A stretch of DNA of 22,873 bases from Methanobacteriota archaeon. Its GTDB lineage: Archaea; Thermoplasmatota; Poseidoniia; Poseidoniales; Thalassarchaeaceae. Below are positions 13,832 to 20,955 of this stretch, in pieces. Numbering within the stretch: position 1 is the first letter of the stretch; the number at the start of each line of letters is the position of its first letter. The notes beneath the pieces were generated by a model, which saw only the letters and a program-made list of their open reading frames with translations, searched no databases and had not been told where the DNA came from. The stretch lies in NCBI GenBank assembly GCA_002719615.1, contig PBHZ01000016.1, forward strand, positions 3,981 to 26,853, given 5' to 3'. A program made the translations under genes and the position numbers.

Positions 13832-14722
13832 TTAGAATACAATACCCATCTTTTCTGCCATTGGAGGCATTTCTCCAGTCTTTGCATAATAATATAACGA
13901 AGCCCTGTTAACAGAGTCGACAGTAACGAAAAATAAACTGATAAGACCAATAAGGAAGAGTATCAAAACTATTCCAAAAATTACCCCATAGTCTCCGAGA
14001 AAGAAAAAAGGTATACAAATTGAGATACAAAGGAGAATAGATAGGAATTGAATGATACCAACACCACCTGTTGCACCTATATTTTCTCCCCAAGTATCAA
14101 AAAATAATTGCGGACTAGATTGTAAACTGTCAAAAACTCCATGTCTATCCAAAACCATCATTGGTACTACAAAGAATGTTAAGGCCCACCATGCAGCACC
14201 GAGAATGAAATGAATAAACATAGCAAAAAATGCGATAGGCGAGTTTTCATTCTGGGAGATACCTTCCAAAATTTTCAGAAAAAGCCCAACGGTTCCTGAG
14301 ATGATGCCCCAAATGAATATGCTCGGAAGGCATTCACTTGCTTTTTTTATACCGAATGAAAAACTAGGATTTGAGCCACTTGACAATCTTTCATATGCAC
14401 TAGCTATTATTGCTGAATTCCAAAATACTGTCACAATAGAGATTACCATATAACCTAGAAAAGCAAGGGTCAAAGTAGCTACAGCAAATGCATCTTCTTC
14501 ATTTGAATTTGAAGCTGCATCAGTGGTTTCAGGAACTAATGCGGTAAGACCTAATGTTCCTGAAATTACTAACAGAGCAACACCAACGGATAATACCAAG
14601 GAGATTAATGTATAAATCATCAATTCTGGATCGGCACGAATAACTCTCATCCCTAATTTAGTCATTTTATAGCCTCTGCGAATTCTATCCCAAAGGCCAA
14701 GATTAAGTGTGTCTTGTGGCAT
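13832..14722 (-). CDS. DUF6159-like polytopic membrane protein
   Basis: A 296-residue protein. The opening WDRIRRGYKMTKLGMRVIRADPE followed by a first helix is the typical start of the DUF6159 family as I recall it. About six membrane helices follow (roughly 35-60, 82-105, 130-150, 160-185, 218-240 and 243-268), with an acidic, asparagine-rich loop (TTDAASNSNEEDA) after the first. The function of this family is not known. The ATG at 14722 is the start. It is last in a same-strand series with the membrane protein and membrane-tethered regulator upstream (73-base gap), so co-expression is possible. Confidence 0.75.
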   Translation of the reverse strand: MPQDTLNLGLWDRIRRGYKMTKLGMRVIRADPELMIYTLISLVLSVGVALLVISGTLGLTALVPETTDAASNSNEEDAFAVATLTLAFLGYMVISIVTVFWNSAIIASAYERLSSGSNPSFSFGIKKASECLPSIFIWGIISGTVGLFLKILEGISQNENSPIAFFAMFIHFILGAAWWALTFFVVPMMVLDRHGVFDSLQSSPQLFFDTWGENIGATGGVGIIQFLSILLCISICIPFFFLGDYGVIFGIVLILFLIGLISLFFVTVDSVNRASLYYYAKTGEMPPMAEKMGIVF

Positions 14723-14795
14723 ATTAGAAACTCCTAACGATGTGTAGAATTAATTATTTCTACGTCATTATGAATATTATTGTATATTGAAAAGC

Positions 14796-15239
14796 TTATT
14801 CTTCTTCATGATTATTGACTGAGATATTTTCTTTTGAATTACTTCGGAAATTGGATAATAATAAAAATATCATCAAAATAGGCATTAAAAGTATGAAAAT
14901 ACCAATAATATCAGAATTAGTAAAAAAACTTGGTAAAGATATTGATGGACCTATGATAAAGCCAATAATAAACATAGAAATAAGCAATAACAACAAGCTA
15001 AAATCATCACGGGTTAATTCTAATTTTCCTTCATTAAATGGCCCTCTCTGATATATAATTGTAAGAATTAATATCAGACATATTATTAAAAATAATAAAG
15101 GAACAATAAAAATTCCATCTTCAGTAAGTGATTCGGAGTTAGTTTCTAAATTCAAAATAATTTGAGTACATAATATTATAATAATGATAGATAATAATCC
15201 AACTATTGCAAAGTTTCTCTGGATCTTACTGTCACTCAT
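14796..15239 (-). CDS. Four-helix membrane protein coupled to a wHTH gene
   Basis: A 147-residue, very AT-rich gene. Four hydrophobic segments are seen at about 10-30, 42-62, 80-98 and 108-128. The charged loop YQRGPFNEGKLELTRDD separates the two hairpins, and the tail is polar and acidic (NSKENISVNNHEEE). The start ATG overlaps the stop of the upstream winged-helix gene in a four-base ATGA overlap, showing translational coupling. That pairing suggests it works with the regulator, perhaps as its membrane sensor or partner; this is inference from context. No family is recognised. Confidence 0.75.
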   Translation of the reverse strand: MSDSKIQRNFAIVGLLSIIIIILCTQIILNLETNSESLTEDGIFIVPLLFLIICLILILTIIYQRGPFNEGKLELTRDDFSLLLLLISMFIIGFIIGPSISLPSFFTNSDIIGIFILLMPILMIFLLLSNFRSNSKENISVNNHEEE

Positions 15240-15730
15240 AGATATCTCTCCATTTTTACTAATTCTACTCTTTTTCCCATTCCATCGCGTACACGCCTAA
15301 CAAGTCCATCGCGTTCCATACTCGATAGTAATCTACTAGCTTTAGAATTTGTAAATCCTCCTTGACGTACAAGTTCGGCCTGCCACATATTATTATCATT
15401 TGATTTTAATATCATAACTACTTTTCTTTCTGCTGATGATAGTAATGGTAAATTTTTTGTTATTTTAACGCTAACATCTTCATCTTTTTCTAGGACTGGT
15501 TGAGGATTTTTATTATTTAGTAACCAAGTCATTGATACCCCAATAAGAACTCCTATACTTGTCAGAAATAACGAATAAATAAGGTATGGAACTATATCAT
15601 CAAAAGATGTTGAAGAAATCGTAAATGGGACTAATATTAGAAGTAATAACATGAATGTAGCCATTCCCAATGTTAACTTAGCGATTTGTTCCATAGATTC
15701 TGATGAAGTAGATAATTCATCATTATCCAT
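15236..15730 (-). CDS. Membrane-tethered winged-helix transcriptional regulator
   Basis: A 164-residue protein. Two membrane helices (about 21-40 and 47-70) come first, then a linker, then a C-terminal winged-helix domain (about 95-164). That domain reads LSSAERKVVMILKS, a recognition region AELVRQGGFTNSKASRLLSSM, and a wing RDGLVRRVRDGMGKRVEL, which resembles the HTH domains attached to membrane segments in many archaeal regulators. It should bind DNA at the membrane face and respond to an envelope or lipid signal. The gene overlaps the four-helix membrane protein gene by four bases. A perfect 13-bp inverted repeat lies 27 bases upstream, with an ATTATAAT box between it and the start, suggesting autoregulation. 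Confidence 0.82.
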   Translation of the reverse strand: MDNDELSTSSESMEQIAKLTLGMATFMLLLLILVPFTISSTSFDDIVPYLIYSLFLTSIGVLIGVSMTWLLNNKNPQPVLEKDEDVSVKITKNLPLLSSAERKVVMILKSNDNNMWQAELVRQGGFTNSKASRLLSSMERDGLVRRVRDGMGKRVELVKMERYL

Positions 15731-15756
15731 ATATTCACGAAGCCTGATTATAATTC

Positions 15757-15795
15757 AAATGTTGGGTGACTATGTGTAATAATCACCCAACATTT
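15757..15795. promoter_or_regulatory. 13-bp perfect inverted repeat at the promoter of the membrane-tethered regulator
   Basis: Arms AAATGTTGGGTGA (15757-15769) and TCACCCAACATTT (15783-15795) are perfectly complementary around a 13-base spacer. The element is directly upstream of the ATTATAAT box (near 15747-15755) of the wHTH gene and about 100 bases past the stop of the secreted protein gene. It could be an operator for the regulator, a transcription terminator for the upstream gene, or both. Confidence 0.6.
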
Positions 15796-15896
15796 TACTT
15801 TGAAAAATATGTTCAATAACATACCTGACGATCTTCAGACCATGTTCCGCCGCTCTCCTCGCAGCTTTCTTTCGATGAATTTGCATCATCAGTATC

Positions 15897-17105
15897 TTAT
15901 TCTGATTCTTCTCTATCTTCATCGGAGTTTTCACAAGCCATTTCTGTACAGGACCAAATGCCACTATCACATATACACTCATTACAACCATCTGAACTTG
16001 CTCTTCGCTCTCCATCACTACAAACTGGATCCGAACAATCTTCTTTCATTGACCAATCACAATATGATTTATCATCTTCAACAATCCATTCCCCTAGCCT
16101 AGATTCGCACATTTCTTGTGTTACATCAAATTTTTTATAATCTGTACGATCTAAATCTTCACGATCTAAATCATCTCTTTGAAAATTTTCACTGAGTCTT
16201 GAGATTAATCCCTTGTCTTCCCTTTGGTCTTTTTTACCTTCACGCTTACAATCGTCTCCTTCGTAACACTCTTGGTAGTCTGCATGGCGATTAGCCATTT
16301 CTTCACCTATTTTATTCAAAATTGAATTGAAAGTACGGCGATCGTCATGAGTAGTTGCTAATCCTGCACAATCAGTATGTGAGATACAATATGAAATTGC
16401 AATTGCCCCATTTTCAACCATACTCATTTTATCTGTAAGTTCTTTTTCACCAAAATCTTTCCATTCATGGTGCTTATAGGAAGTTTTCATTTCTTTTTCT
16501 TTTGATTCAAAGTTTAAAGGTGCTTCACCATTTCCTCTCTTTTCTTCCCAATCTGGGTATTCAGCTTCCCAATCGGCCTTCTTTTCTTCCCAATCGGCCT
16601 TCTTTTCTTCCCAACCTGGGTAGTTATCTTGCCAATAAGCCTTCTTTTCTTCCCAATCTTGCATATCTAAATTTACTTCCTTCATCATAGGCTTTGCTCT
16701 AGTATCCATGGAAAATAACATTGAAGTAAGTACTTCAGAATCAGCATCACAATCTACATTGTCTATACAAAATTGTAAAGCTGTAGTCAATATTCTATTT
16801 GCTTCCACTCTTTCTTGCAGATGTTTTTCTCTATCTTCATCAGATATATCTATTCTATCAGACAAAAATGATTTAAGTTTACCTTTCAGACCTTTTTCAT
16901 TATTTTCTAATTGTTTCCATGTAGCATCTCCCACTGCATCATCAATTATTCCTGCATATGGGCTATCTTCAGCATACCGAGGCTCAACAAGATTGTCAAC
17001 ACTAGTACTGACAGAGGCTCCTGCCAATAATGAAATAACAGCAAGTGCTAAAATTATGCTGAGAGATCTTTTTTGTCGATTATTTTGTTTAGTATCTATA
17101 TTCAT
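15897..17105 (-). CDS. Secreted protein with WEEKK repeats and pacifastin-like Cys domain
   Basis: A 402-residue exported protein. A basic start and hydrophobic core (SLSIILALAVISLLAGASV, 14-32) form a signal peptide or signal anchor. Two related modules follow: LQFCIDNVDCD near 110-120 and AISYCISHTDCAG near 236-248. Between them is a run of tryptophan/acid/lysine repeats (WEEKKAD type, 151-190). The C-terminal region has six cysteines, C362, C374, C377, C379, C386 and C391, at the spacing C-x11-C-N-x-C-x-C-x2-G-x3-C-T-x3-C. That is the consensus of pacifastin-type protease inhibitor domains, known mainly from arthropods. The tail is highly acidic. Inhibition of an extracellular protease is a hypothesis; a disulfide-stabilised surface adhesin is the alternative. 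It is the first gene in a minus-strand series with the membrane-tethered regulator. Confidence 0.8.
   Translation of the reverse strand: MNIDTKQNNRQKRSLSIILALAVISLLAGASVSTSVDNLVEPRYAEDSPYAGIIDDAVGDATWKQLENNEKGLKGKLKSFLSDRIDISDEDREKHLQERVEANRILTTALQFCIDNVDCDADSEVLTSMLFSMDTRAKPMMKEVNLDMQDWEEKKAYWQDNYPGWEEKKADWEEKKADWEAEYPDWEEKRGNGEAPLNFESKEKEMKTSYKHHEWKDFGEKELTDKMSMVENGAIAISYCISHTDCAGLATTHDDRRTFNSILNKIGEEMANRHADYQECYEGDDCKREGKKDQREDKGLISRLSENFQRDDLDREDLDRTDYKKFDVTQEMCESRLGEWIVEDDKSYCDWSMKEDCSDPVCSDGERRASSDGCNECICDSGIWSCTEMACENSDEDREESE
16539..16655 (-). repeat. In-frame WEEKK-type repeats
   Basis: Residues 151-189 of the secreted protein consist of units such as WEEKKAYWQD, WEEKKAD, WEEKKAD, WEAEYPD and WEEKR. 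The DNA shows near-identical copies of CTTCTTTTCTTCCCAATCGG on the plus strand. The units preserve the reading frame, which indicates expansion within a coding sequence. Confidence 0.75.
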
Positions 17106-17218
17106 TCTTTGTCACCTTGTTACTCAATTAGATGCAAAACCATATCAAAATGTTTAGTAAATGCTTAACAATCTATGAAAAAACCTGAAAAACAATCATC
17201 TCAAGACAGATGGAGAAG

Positions 17219-17295
17219 TGGCGGACCCACCGCGATTCGAACACGGGTTAAAGGCTCCGCAAGCCCCTGTGATATCCAGGCTACACTATGGGTCC
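17219..17295 (-). tRNA. tRNA-Arg (anticodon GCG)
   Basis: A full cloverleaf reads on the minus strand. The acceptor stem is GGACCCA/TGGGTCC, and the D arm contains AGCCTGGATA with A20, an arginine identity base. The anticodon stem is GGGGC/GCCTT with loop TTGCGGA, so the anticodon GCG occupies 17258-17260. The T arm is CCGTG-TTCGAAT-CGCGG. The discriminator is G at 17222, and the 3' CCA is encoded in the genome (17219-17221). No intron is present. It decodes CGC/CGU. Confidence 0.95.
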
Positions 17296-17417
17296 AGTGA
17301 GGGAGCGAGGGCTAACTTCTGTTTAATCTCAACGGTTTATTTTTATTTTATTGTCATTGTAATATTATTTCTTTATGTTTGCGTCATAATGAAATATTGT
17401 GACTAACTCCAAGATAT

Positions 17418-18239
17418 GTGAATCTGCAGAAGCGCTTGAATGTGGGCATTATCGGTGTTGGTAATATGGGCTCTGCTTTAGTTAGAGGTATTATCGATCG
17501 AGGGATTATTAATGAAAAATCAATCATAATCTGTGATATTGATAACAATAAAGTGGATATACTGTGTAAAGAGTTAGGGGTAATTGACGGGGGTGAAGCA
17601 GAAAATGTTACAAATTTGTCAGATTTAATTATACTAGCATCTAAGCCTCAAAATATTACTAGTCTTCTAAAACAAATTTCTAATGAAGTAAACGCAAGTA
17701 AGACTGTGATGAGTATTGCTGCTGGTGTAACAACCTCATCAATAGAAGAATTTCTTCCTAAAATTCCAATTATACGTGTCATGCCTAACCTTCCTGCCTT
17801 AATTGGAGAAGGTATGAGCATATTTTGTAGAGGAGCATACGTAAGTGATATTGATGTAAATAGAGTAATAACCGTTCTAGATGCTATTGGAATTTGTTCA
17901 GAATACTCTGAAGAGTTAATGGACTCTGTTACTGCATTGAGTGGTACTGGTCCTGCATATGTATTTCATACAATAGAAGTAATGATAAAAAGTGGAATTG
18001 AAATGGGTATGACCAAAGAAATGGCTGAAGAATTAGTTCTACAAACGGTATATGGATCTGCATTACTTGCCATGAAATCCGAACTCAGTCCGACCGAACT
18101 TCGCAAAGAGGTAACATCTAAAGGAGGGACAACAGATGCTGCAATAACTCATCTTACAAATAATGACTATACAAAAATTGTAATTGAGGCTATAATTGCA
18201 GCAAAAGATAGATCGAGAGAGTTAGGAGATTCAAAATAA
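17418..18239 (+). CDS. proC: Pyrroline-5-carboxylate reductase
   Basis: A 273-residue enzyme that performs the last step of proline synthesis, reducing 1-pyrroline-5-carboxylate with NAD(P)H. The Rossmann motif GVGNMG is at 13-18 and RVMPNLPA at 120-127. The family signature region DSVTALSGTGPAYVF is at 169-183, followed by the C-terminal TSKGGTTDAAI that shapes the active site in the decamer. Length is normal. It starts with GTG at 17418; an ATG two bases earlier runs straight into a stop and an in-frame TGA lies at 17400. No other proline gene (proA, proB) is nearby. The tRNA-Arg gene lies 123 bases upstream on the other strand. Confidence 0.93.
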   Translation: MNLQKRLNVGIIGVGNMGSALVRGIIDRGIINEKSIIICDIDNNKVDILCKELGVIDGGEAENVTNLSDLIILASKPQNITSLLKQISNEVNASKTVMSIAAGVTTSSIEEFLPKIPIIRVMPNLPALIGEGMSIFCRGAYVSDIDVNRVITVLDAIGICSEYSEELMDSVTALSGTGPAYVFHTIEVMIKSGIEMGMTKEMAEELVLQTVYGSALLAMKSELSPTELRKEVTSKGGTTDAAITHLTNNDYTKIVIEAIIAAKDRSRELGDSK

Positions 18240-18334
18240 CTTACTTAGCATTACAAAATATAGTTAATCGTAAGTTTATTCGCTTAATTTATCATGAAAA
18301 GCTAATTAAATTTTAAAAAACGACTAATTAGATG

Positions 18335-18347
18335 TTATATATAAAAG
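18335..18347 (+). promoter_or_regulatory. TATA box upstream of the 231-residue membrane protein
   Basis: TTATATATAAAAG stands 59-71 bases before the ATG at 18406, in a very AT-rich 166-base gap after proC. It predicts a leader of about 35-45 bases, longer than most in this window. Confidence 0.45.
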
Positions 18348-18405
18348 CATTAATTAATAATTTTATTTAATAAAATGTTAAGTACTTTCAGTAGAGCCTG
18401 CTTTC

Positions 18406-19101
18406 ATGTCTAATGATAGTGACACAAGCCTAACGCCGTACATGTTGATTGGTGGACCAATACTCCTGTTAGGAGCATTCATACTCTGGCCAGCAGCAGA
18501 TTACATTGGTACTAGAGGTACACAGTCTTTAGTAGATGAAGCCGATTCTCTGATGCCTTTACTCATAGCCGCATCACTGGGAACAATGCTAATGTTAGGG
18601 GGGCTTTACCTGCTAAATTCAGAAATGATGGCAAATGCAAATGGAATGAATAAACAATTACTTACAGTAGGTAGTATGTTAATTATCGCAACTTTAGTTA
18701 TGTTCATAATAGGCATGGGCAGTAATGTCAATGTAATTAATGCTGAAAATACAGAGATAGATGCTGATAATGCTAAGCAAACATGGGCAAGTGAAGCAGA
18801 TCAGGATGAATCCCAGCAAAACTTCTTCGATACTGGTTCTACTGCTTGGGCAATGTCTCCTGTTACTTGGGGAATAGCTATGATTATTATCGGATATGTT
18901 GCTTTCTCGTCTTCTCGACCTGATGGTGCGATGGGTTTTGTACTTCCTAGTATGATGGCAATAGGTACAGCTTTCTTAGCTTCTCCAATACTTAATGAAC
19001 CTAGTTACTTTGATATGATATTCCCAATTACAATAATTTTCCATATCATCATTGGTGGACTATTGTTATCAGGAAACCTAACAGTTCCAGGATCTGAATA
19101 A
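18406..19101 (+). CDS. Polytopic membrane protein, about six TM segments
   Basis: A 231-residue protein of unknown family. Hydrophobic segments lie at about 12-30, 48-68, 84-103, 149-167, 176-196 and 203-223. Between the third and fourth is an acidic, asparagine/glutamine-rich loop of about 45 residues (ENTEIDADNAKQTW and onward) that is probably extracytoplasmic. The codon composition and the glycine/alanine-rich helices look like an ordinary expressed membrane protein. It starts at ATG 18406 behind a TATA box and is convergent with the NYN ribonuclease gene, 17 bases apart. No function is assigned. Confidence 0.7.
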   Translation: MSNDSDTSLTPYMLIGGPILLLGAFILWPAADYIGTRGTQSLVDEADSLMPLLIAASLGTMLMLGGLYLLNSEMMANANGMNKQLLTVGSMLIIATLVMFIIGMGSNVNVINAENTEIDADNAKQTWASEADQDESQQNFFDTGSTAWAMSPVTWGIAMIIIGYVAFSSSRPDGAMGFVLPSMMAIGTAFLASPILNEPSYFDMIFPITIIFHIIIGGLLLSGNLTVPGSE

Positions 19102-19118
19102 TTGATTCATAAACTTAT

Positions 19119-20024
19119 TCAAGCATAAGATAATTTGTTACCCTGCTGTACGATTTTCTTCTTGGAATTAGAAATTAACCATTTTGGGAATCCACCCGTT
19201 TTGGAGTATCCCAATACTTTACGTAAATCATCAGACCATCCGGCTTTCCAATTTTTATAATTATCATCTAGACCCAATATGGGTCGCGCGAGTTCGGCTT
19301 GAATGTGAGACGCTGCAACTGCGTTACCGGACGATAGGAGGCTATTAACAACAGTATTAACTATTTCAAGATTAGATTTTATTTGTTGTTGCTTGGTTTT
19401 TTGTTTACGTTCTGATTTTTTAAGGTTGGTGAATTCTCTCTTTCTTACATATCTTTCAAGTTCGGCAACATTGGAATTTAATTTTTGAATTAGGGCAAAT
19501 ATTTGGTCAAGAGTAATTTGTTCTTTGTCTTGTTTTGTTATTACTTCTTTCTTCTTTAAACTGGGAAGAATAAATTTACCATTGACAAATTCGAAATCTC
19601 TTAATGTACGGGCATCAATATCTCCCCAATCTCTATTCTGATAATTCTTTTTCTCGTCCCCGAATTTATCTTGAGTAATAATTAAAGCATTTTCAGAAAC
19701 TGCATAATCAATCCAATAAATATCTTCTTTATCTTTGGCAATTAGATGTAATTTATCTTGTTCTATTAGATCATCTAGTATGTCAATATCGCCCATTGTT
19801 TGCGCATTTGTTTTGGTTAATGAAGTAGCATATTTATACGTCCCAAGTTTCAAAAAAGCGGTTGTATTCCATCCTTTTTCTTCACAAAATGATATACAAT
19901 CTCTGAGCCTTTCAGGCCGGATTTGAAGAAGTCTTTCTCCATTGTCATTTTTCATTATAATTCCGGTATCATTGTGTAGAATATTAGCCGCATCAATTAC
20001 AACAGTTTCATATTTATTTTTCAT
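19119..20024 (-). CDS. NYN/Zc3h12a-like PIN-fold ribonuclease
   Basis: A 301-residue protein. The first ~155 residues match the Zc3h12a-type (Regnase-1/MCPIP1) NYN RNase domain: VVIDAANI at the start with D11 and N14, then D101, D119 and D123 in YAVSENALIITQDKFGD. These acidic residues keep the same spacing as the Mg-binding residues of MCPIP1 (D141, N144, D226, D244, D248, from memory). The closing FEFVNGKFILPSL also aligns with that family. The C-terminal half is helical and very basic, with a probable coiled coil (about 165-215) and an RNA-binding-like tail (WKAGWSDDLRKVLGYS). It should be a single-strand endoribonuclease. It is encoded 4 bases after a membrane-tethered HTH gene, so the two form one transcript. 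Confidence 0.85.
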   Translation of the reverse strand: MKNKYETVVIDAANILHNDTGIIMKNDNGERLLQIRPERLRDCISFCEEKGWNTTAFLKLGTYKYATSLTKTNAQTMGDIDILDDLIEQDKLHLIAKDKEDIYWIDYAVSENALIITQDKFGDEKKNYQNRDWGDIDARTLRDFEFVNGKFILPSLKKKEVITKQDKEQITLDQIFALIQKLNSNVAELERYVRKREFTNLKKSERKQKTKQQQIKSNLEIVNTVVNSLLSSGNAVAASHIQAELARPILGLDDNYKNWKAGWSDDLRKVLGYSKTGGFPKWLISNSKKKIVQQGNKLSYA

Positions 20025-20028
20025 AATT

Positions 20029-20277
20029 TCACTTATCCTTTTTTAATTCTTGAAGGAGAATTGCTAATGCTAATCCACCTGCTGTCCCAATCGCTCCTCC
20101 GAGGAGTGCAGATGAAAAGACATCGTAGTGATTAGATTTTGATGATTTTTTCTTTAGTAGTTTAAGTTGATAGGCAACTGAAGATTTGGACATTCCAACA
20201 ATTTCTGCGATTTCTTCCAAAGAGTGCCCAGTCCCTCTCAGTTGAACAATCTGTGCAATTTGTTCCTTAGTTGCCAC
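20029..20277 (-). CDS. HTH protein with C-terminal membrane helix
   Basis: An 82-residue protein. The N-terminus (QIAQIVQLRGTGHSLEEIA, then EIVGMSKSSVAYQLKLL) is a resolvase/Hin-like helix-turn-helix. A basic linker (KKKSSKSN) leads to one glycine-rich membrane helix (SALLGGAIGTAGGLALAILL, about 56-75) and a charged end. So it is a DNA-binding domain held at the membrane by its tail. The start is GTG at 20277; no in-frame ATG lies between the upstream stop and that codon. It is co-transcribed with the NYN ribonuclease gene 4 bases downstream. Its promoter is full of TTCCTA/TAGGAA half-sites, the nearest a perfect palindrome 3 bases before the start, which fits autoregulation. Confidence 0.78.
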   Translation of the reverse strand: MATKEQIAQIVQLRGTGHSLEEIAEIVGMSKSSVAYQLKLLKKKSSKSNHYDVFSSALLGGAIGTAGGLALAILLQELKKDK

Positions 20278-20280
20278 AAC

Positions 20281-20353
20281 ATTCCTAGGAATATATCCTA
20301 ATTAAGTGTTATTATTTGAACTATTTCCTAAAAATTATTATTATTTAGGAAAT
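20281..20353. promoter_or_regulatory. Cluster of TTCCTA/TAGGAA operator-like sites
   Basis: Within 73 bases lie the perfect 12-bp palindrome ATTCCTAGGAAT (20281-20292), a half-site ATCCTAAT (about 20295-20302), and a perfect inverted pair ATTTCCTAAA (20323-20332) / TTTAGGAAAT (20344-20353). All share the core TCCTA/TAGGA. The region is the divergent promoter between the HTH/NYN pair and the lipoprotein gene at 20398, and the last site abuts AATAAAACT, a possible TATA element of the lipoprotein. A repressor that binds TTCCTA half-sites could control both directions. Confidence 0.6.
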
Positions 20354-20397
20354 AAAACTAATGATAAGTTTAATTCTAGTACTGGATATGCCTAACT

Positions 20398-20883
20398 ATG
20401 AGAGACGTTGCTATCTTGTTTGTCTTGTTAATCACTACTGTATCTTTTGCAGGTTGTACTCAAACAACAACAGGAAAAATAGATGCTAGCTACTGTGCCC
20501 AAAAATATGATACTATTGAAGAGTCGGAGTTGGCAAATAACTCATTATTTGAAAAATGTGCGAAAATAGATCTTATGTTAAAGTTAAATGATCAGGAAGT
20601 TATTAATGGAACTTCTTTTGTAGGCCTAGATGTTTCTAAAACTGATATAATAATCATTCAGATAAATAACACATCATCAATTGTGATGGAATTTAATATT
20701 CAAACAAATTCTAATTTCAATATTATTTCATTGAATCAATCCGAATATGTAAAATATGTTACAGATGAAGAATATGAAGATATAGATAATTTGAGTGGTA
20801 CATGTTTGAGTAATTGCTCATATGAAGCGGAATTATTTGCTGATTATTATTACCTGATGCTAATGTTAGATGAATGGAATTAA
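20398..20883 (+). CDS. Small lipoprotein
   Basis: A 161-residue exported protein with a signal sequence ending in the lipobox FAGC (C19), so it is probably lipid-anchored on the outer face of the membrane. The mature domain has paired cysteines (for example C33 and C54, and C137/C141 near the end) and many N-x-S/T sites, common in archaeal surface proteins. The middle is beta-rich (TDIIIIQINNTSSIVMEFNI), and the C-terminus is acidic and aromatic. No family is recognised. It is divergent from the HTH/NYN pair and shares its operator-rich promoter, so it may be part of the same response. The next lipoprotein gene follows after 72 bases. Confidence 0.75.
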   Translation: MRDVAILFVLLITTVSFAGCTQTTTGKIDASYCAQKYDTIEESELANNSLFEKCAKIDLMLKLNDQEVINGTSFVGLDVSKTDIIIIQINNTSSIVMEFNIQTNSNFNIISLNQSEYVKYVTDEEYEDIDNLSGTCLSNCSYEAELFADYYYLMLMLDEWN

Positions 20884-20955
20884 AAACAGTAATTTTAGAT
20901 TAAAATTTAAAAAGCAGGGAAAAGAAAGAAATATTATGTAAGTTTGATTTAGACT

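Noticed and set aside
15770..16018. 82-codon minus-strand ORF between the secreted protein and the wHTH gene
   Set aside because: It overlaps the end of the secreted-protein gene in another frame and runs into the 13-bp inverted repeat; composition is Met/Val/Lys-rich noise.
16539..16655. Regular repeats considered as a CRISPR array
   Set aside because: The units are contiguous, in frame and lack unique spacers; they encode WEEKK protein repeats.
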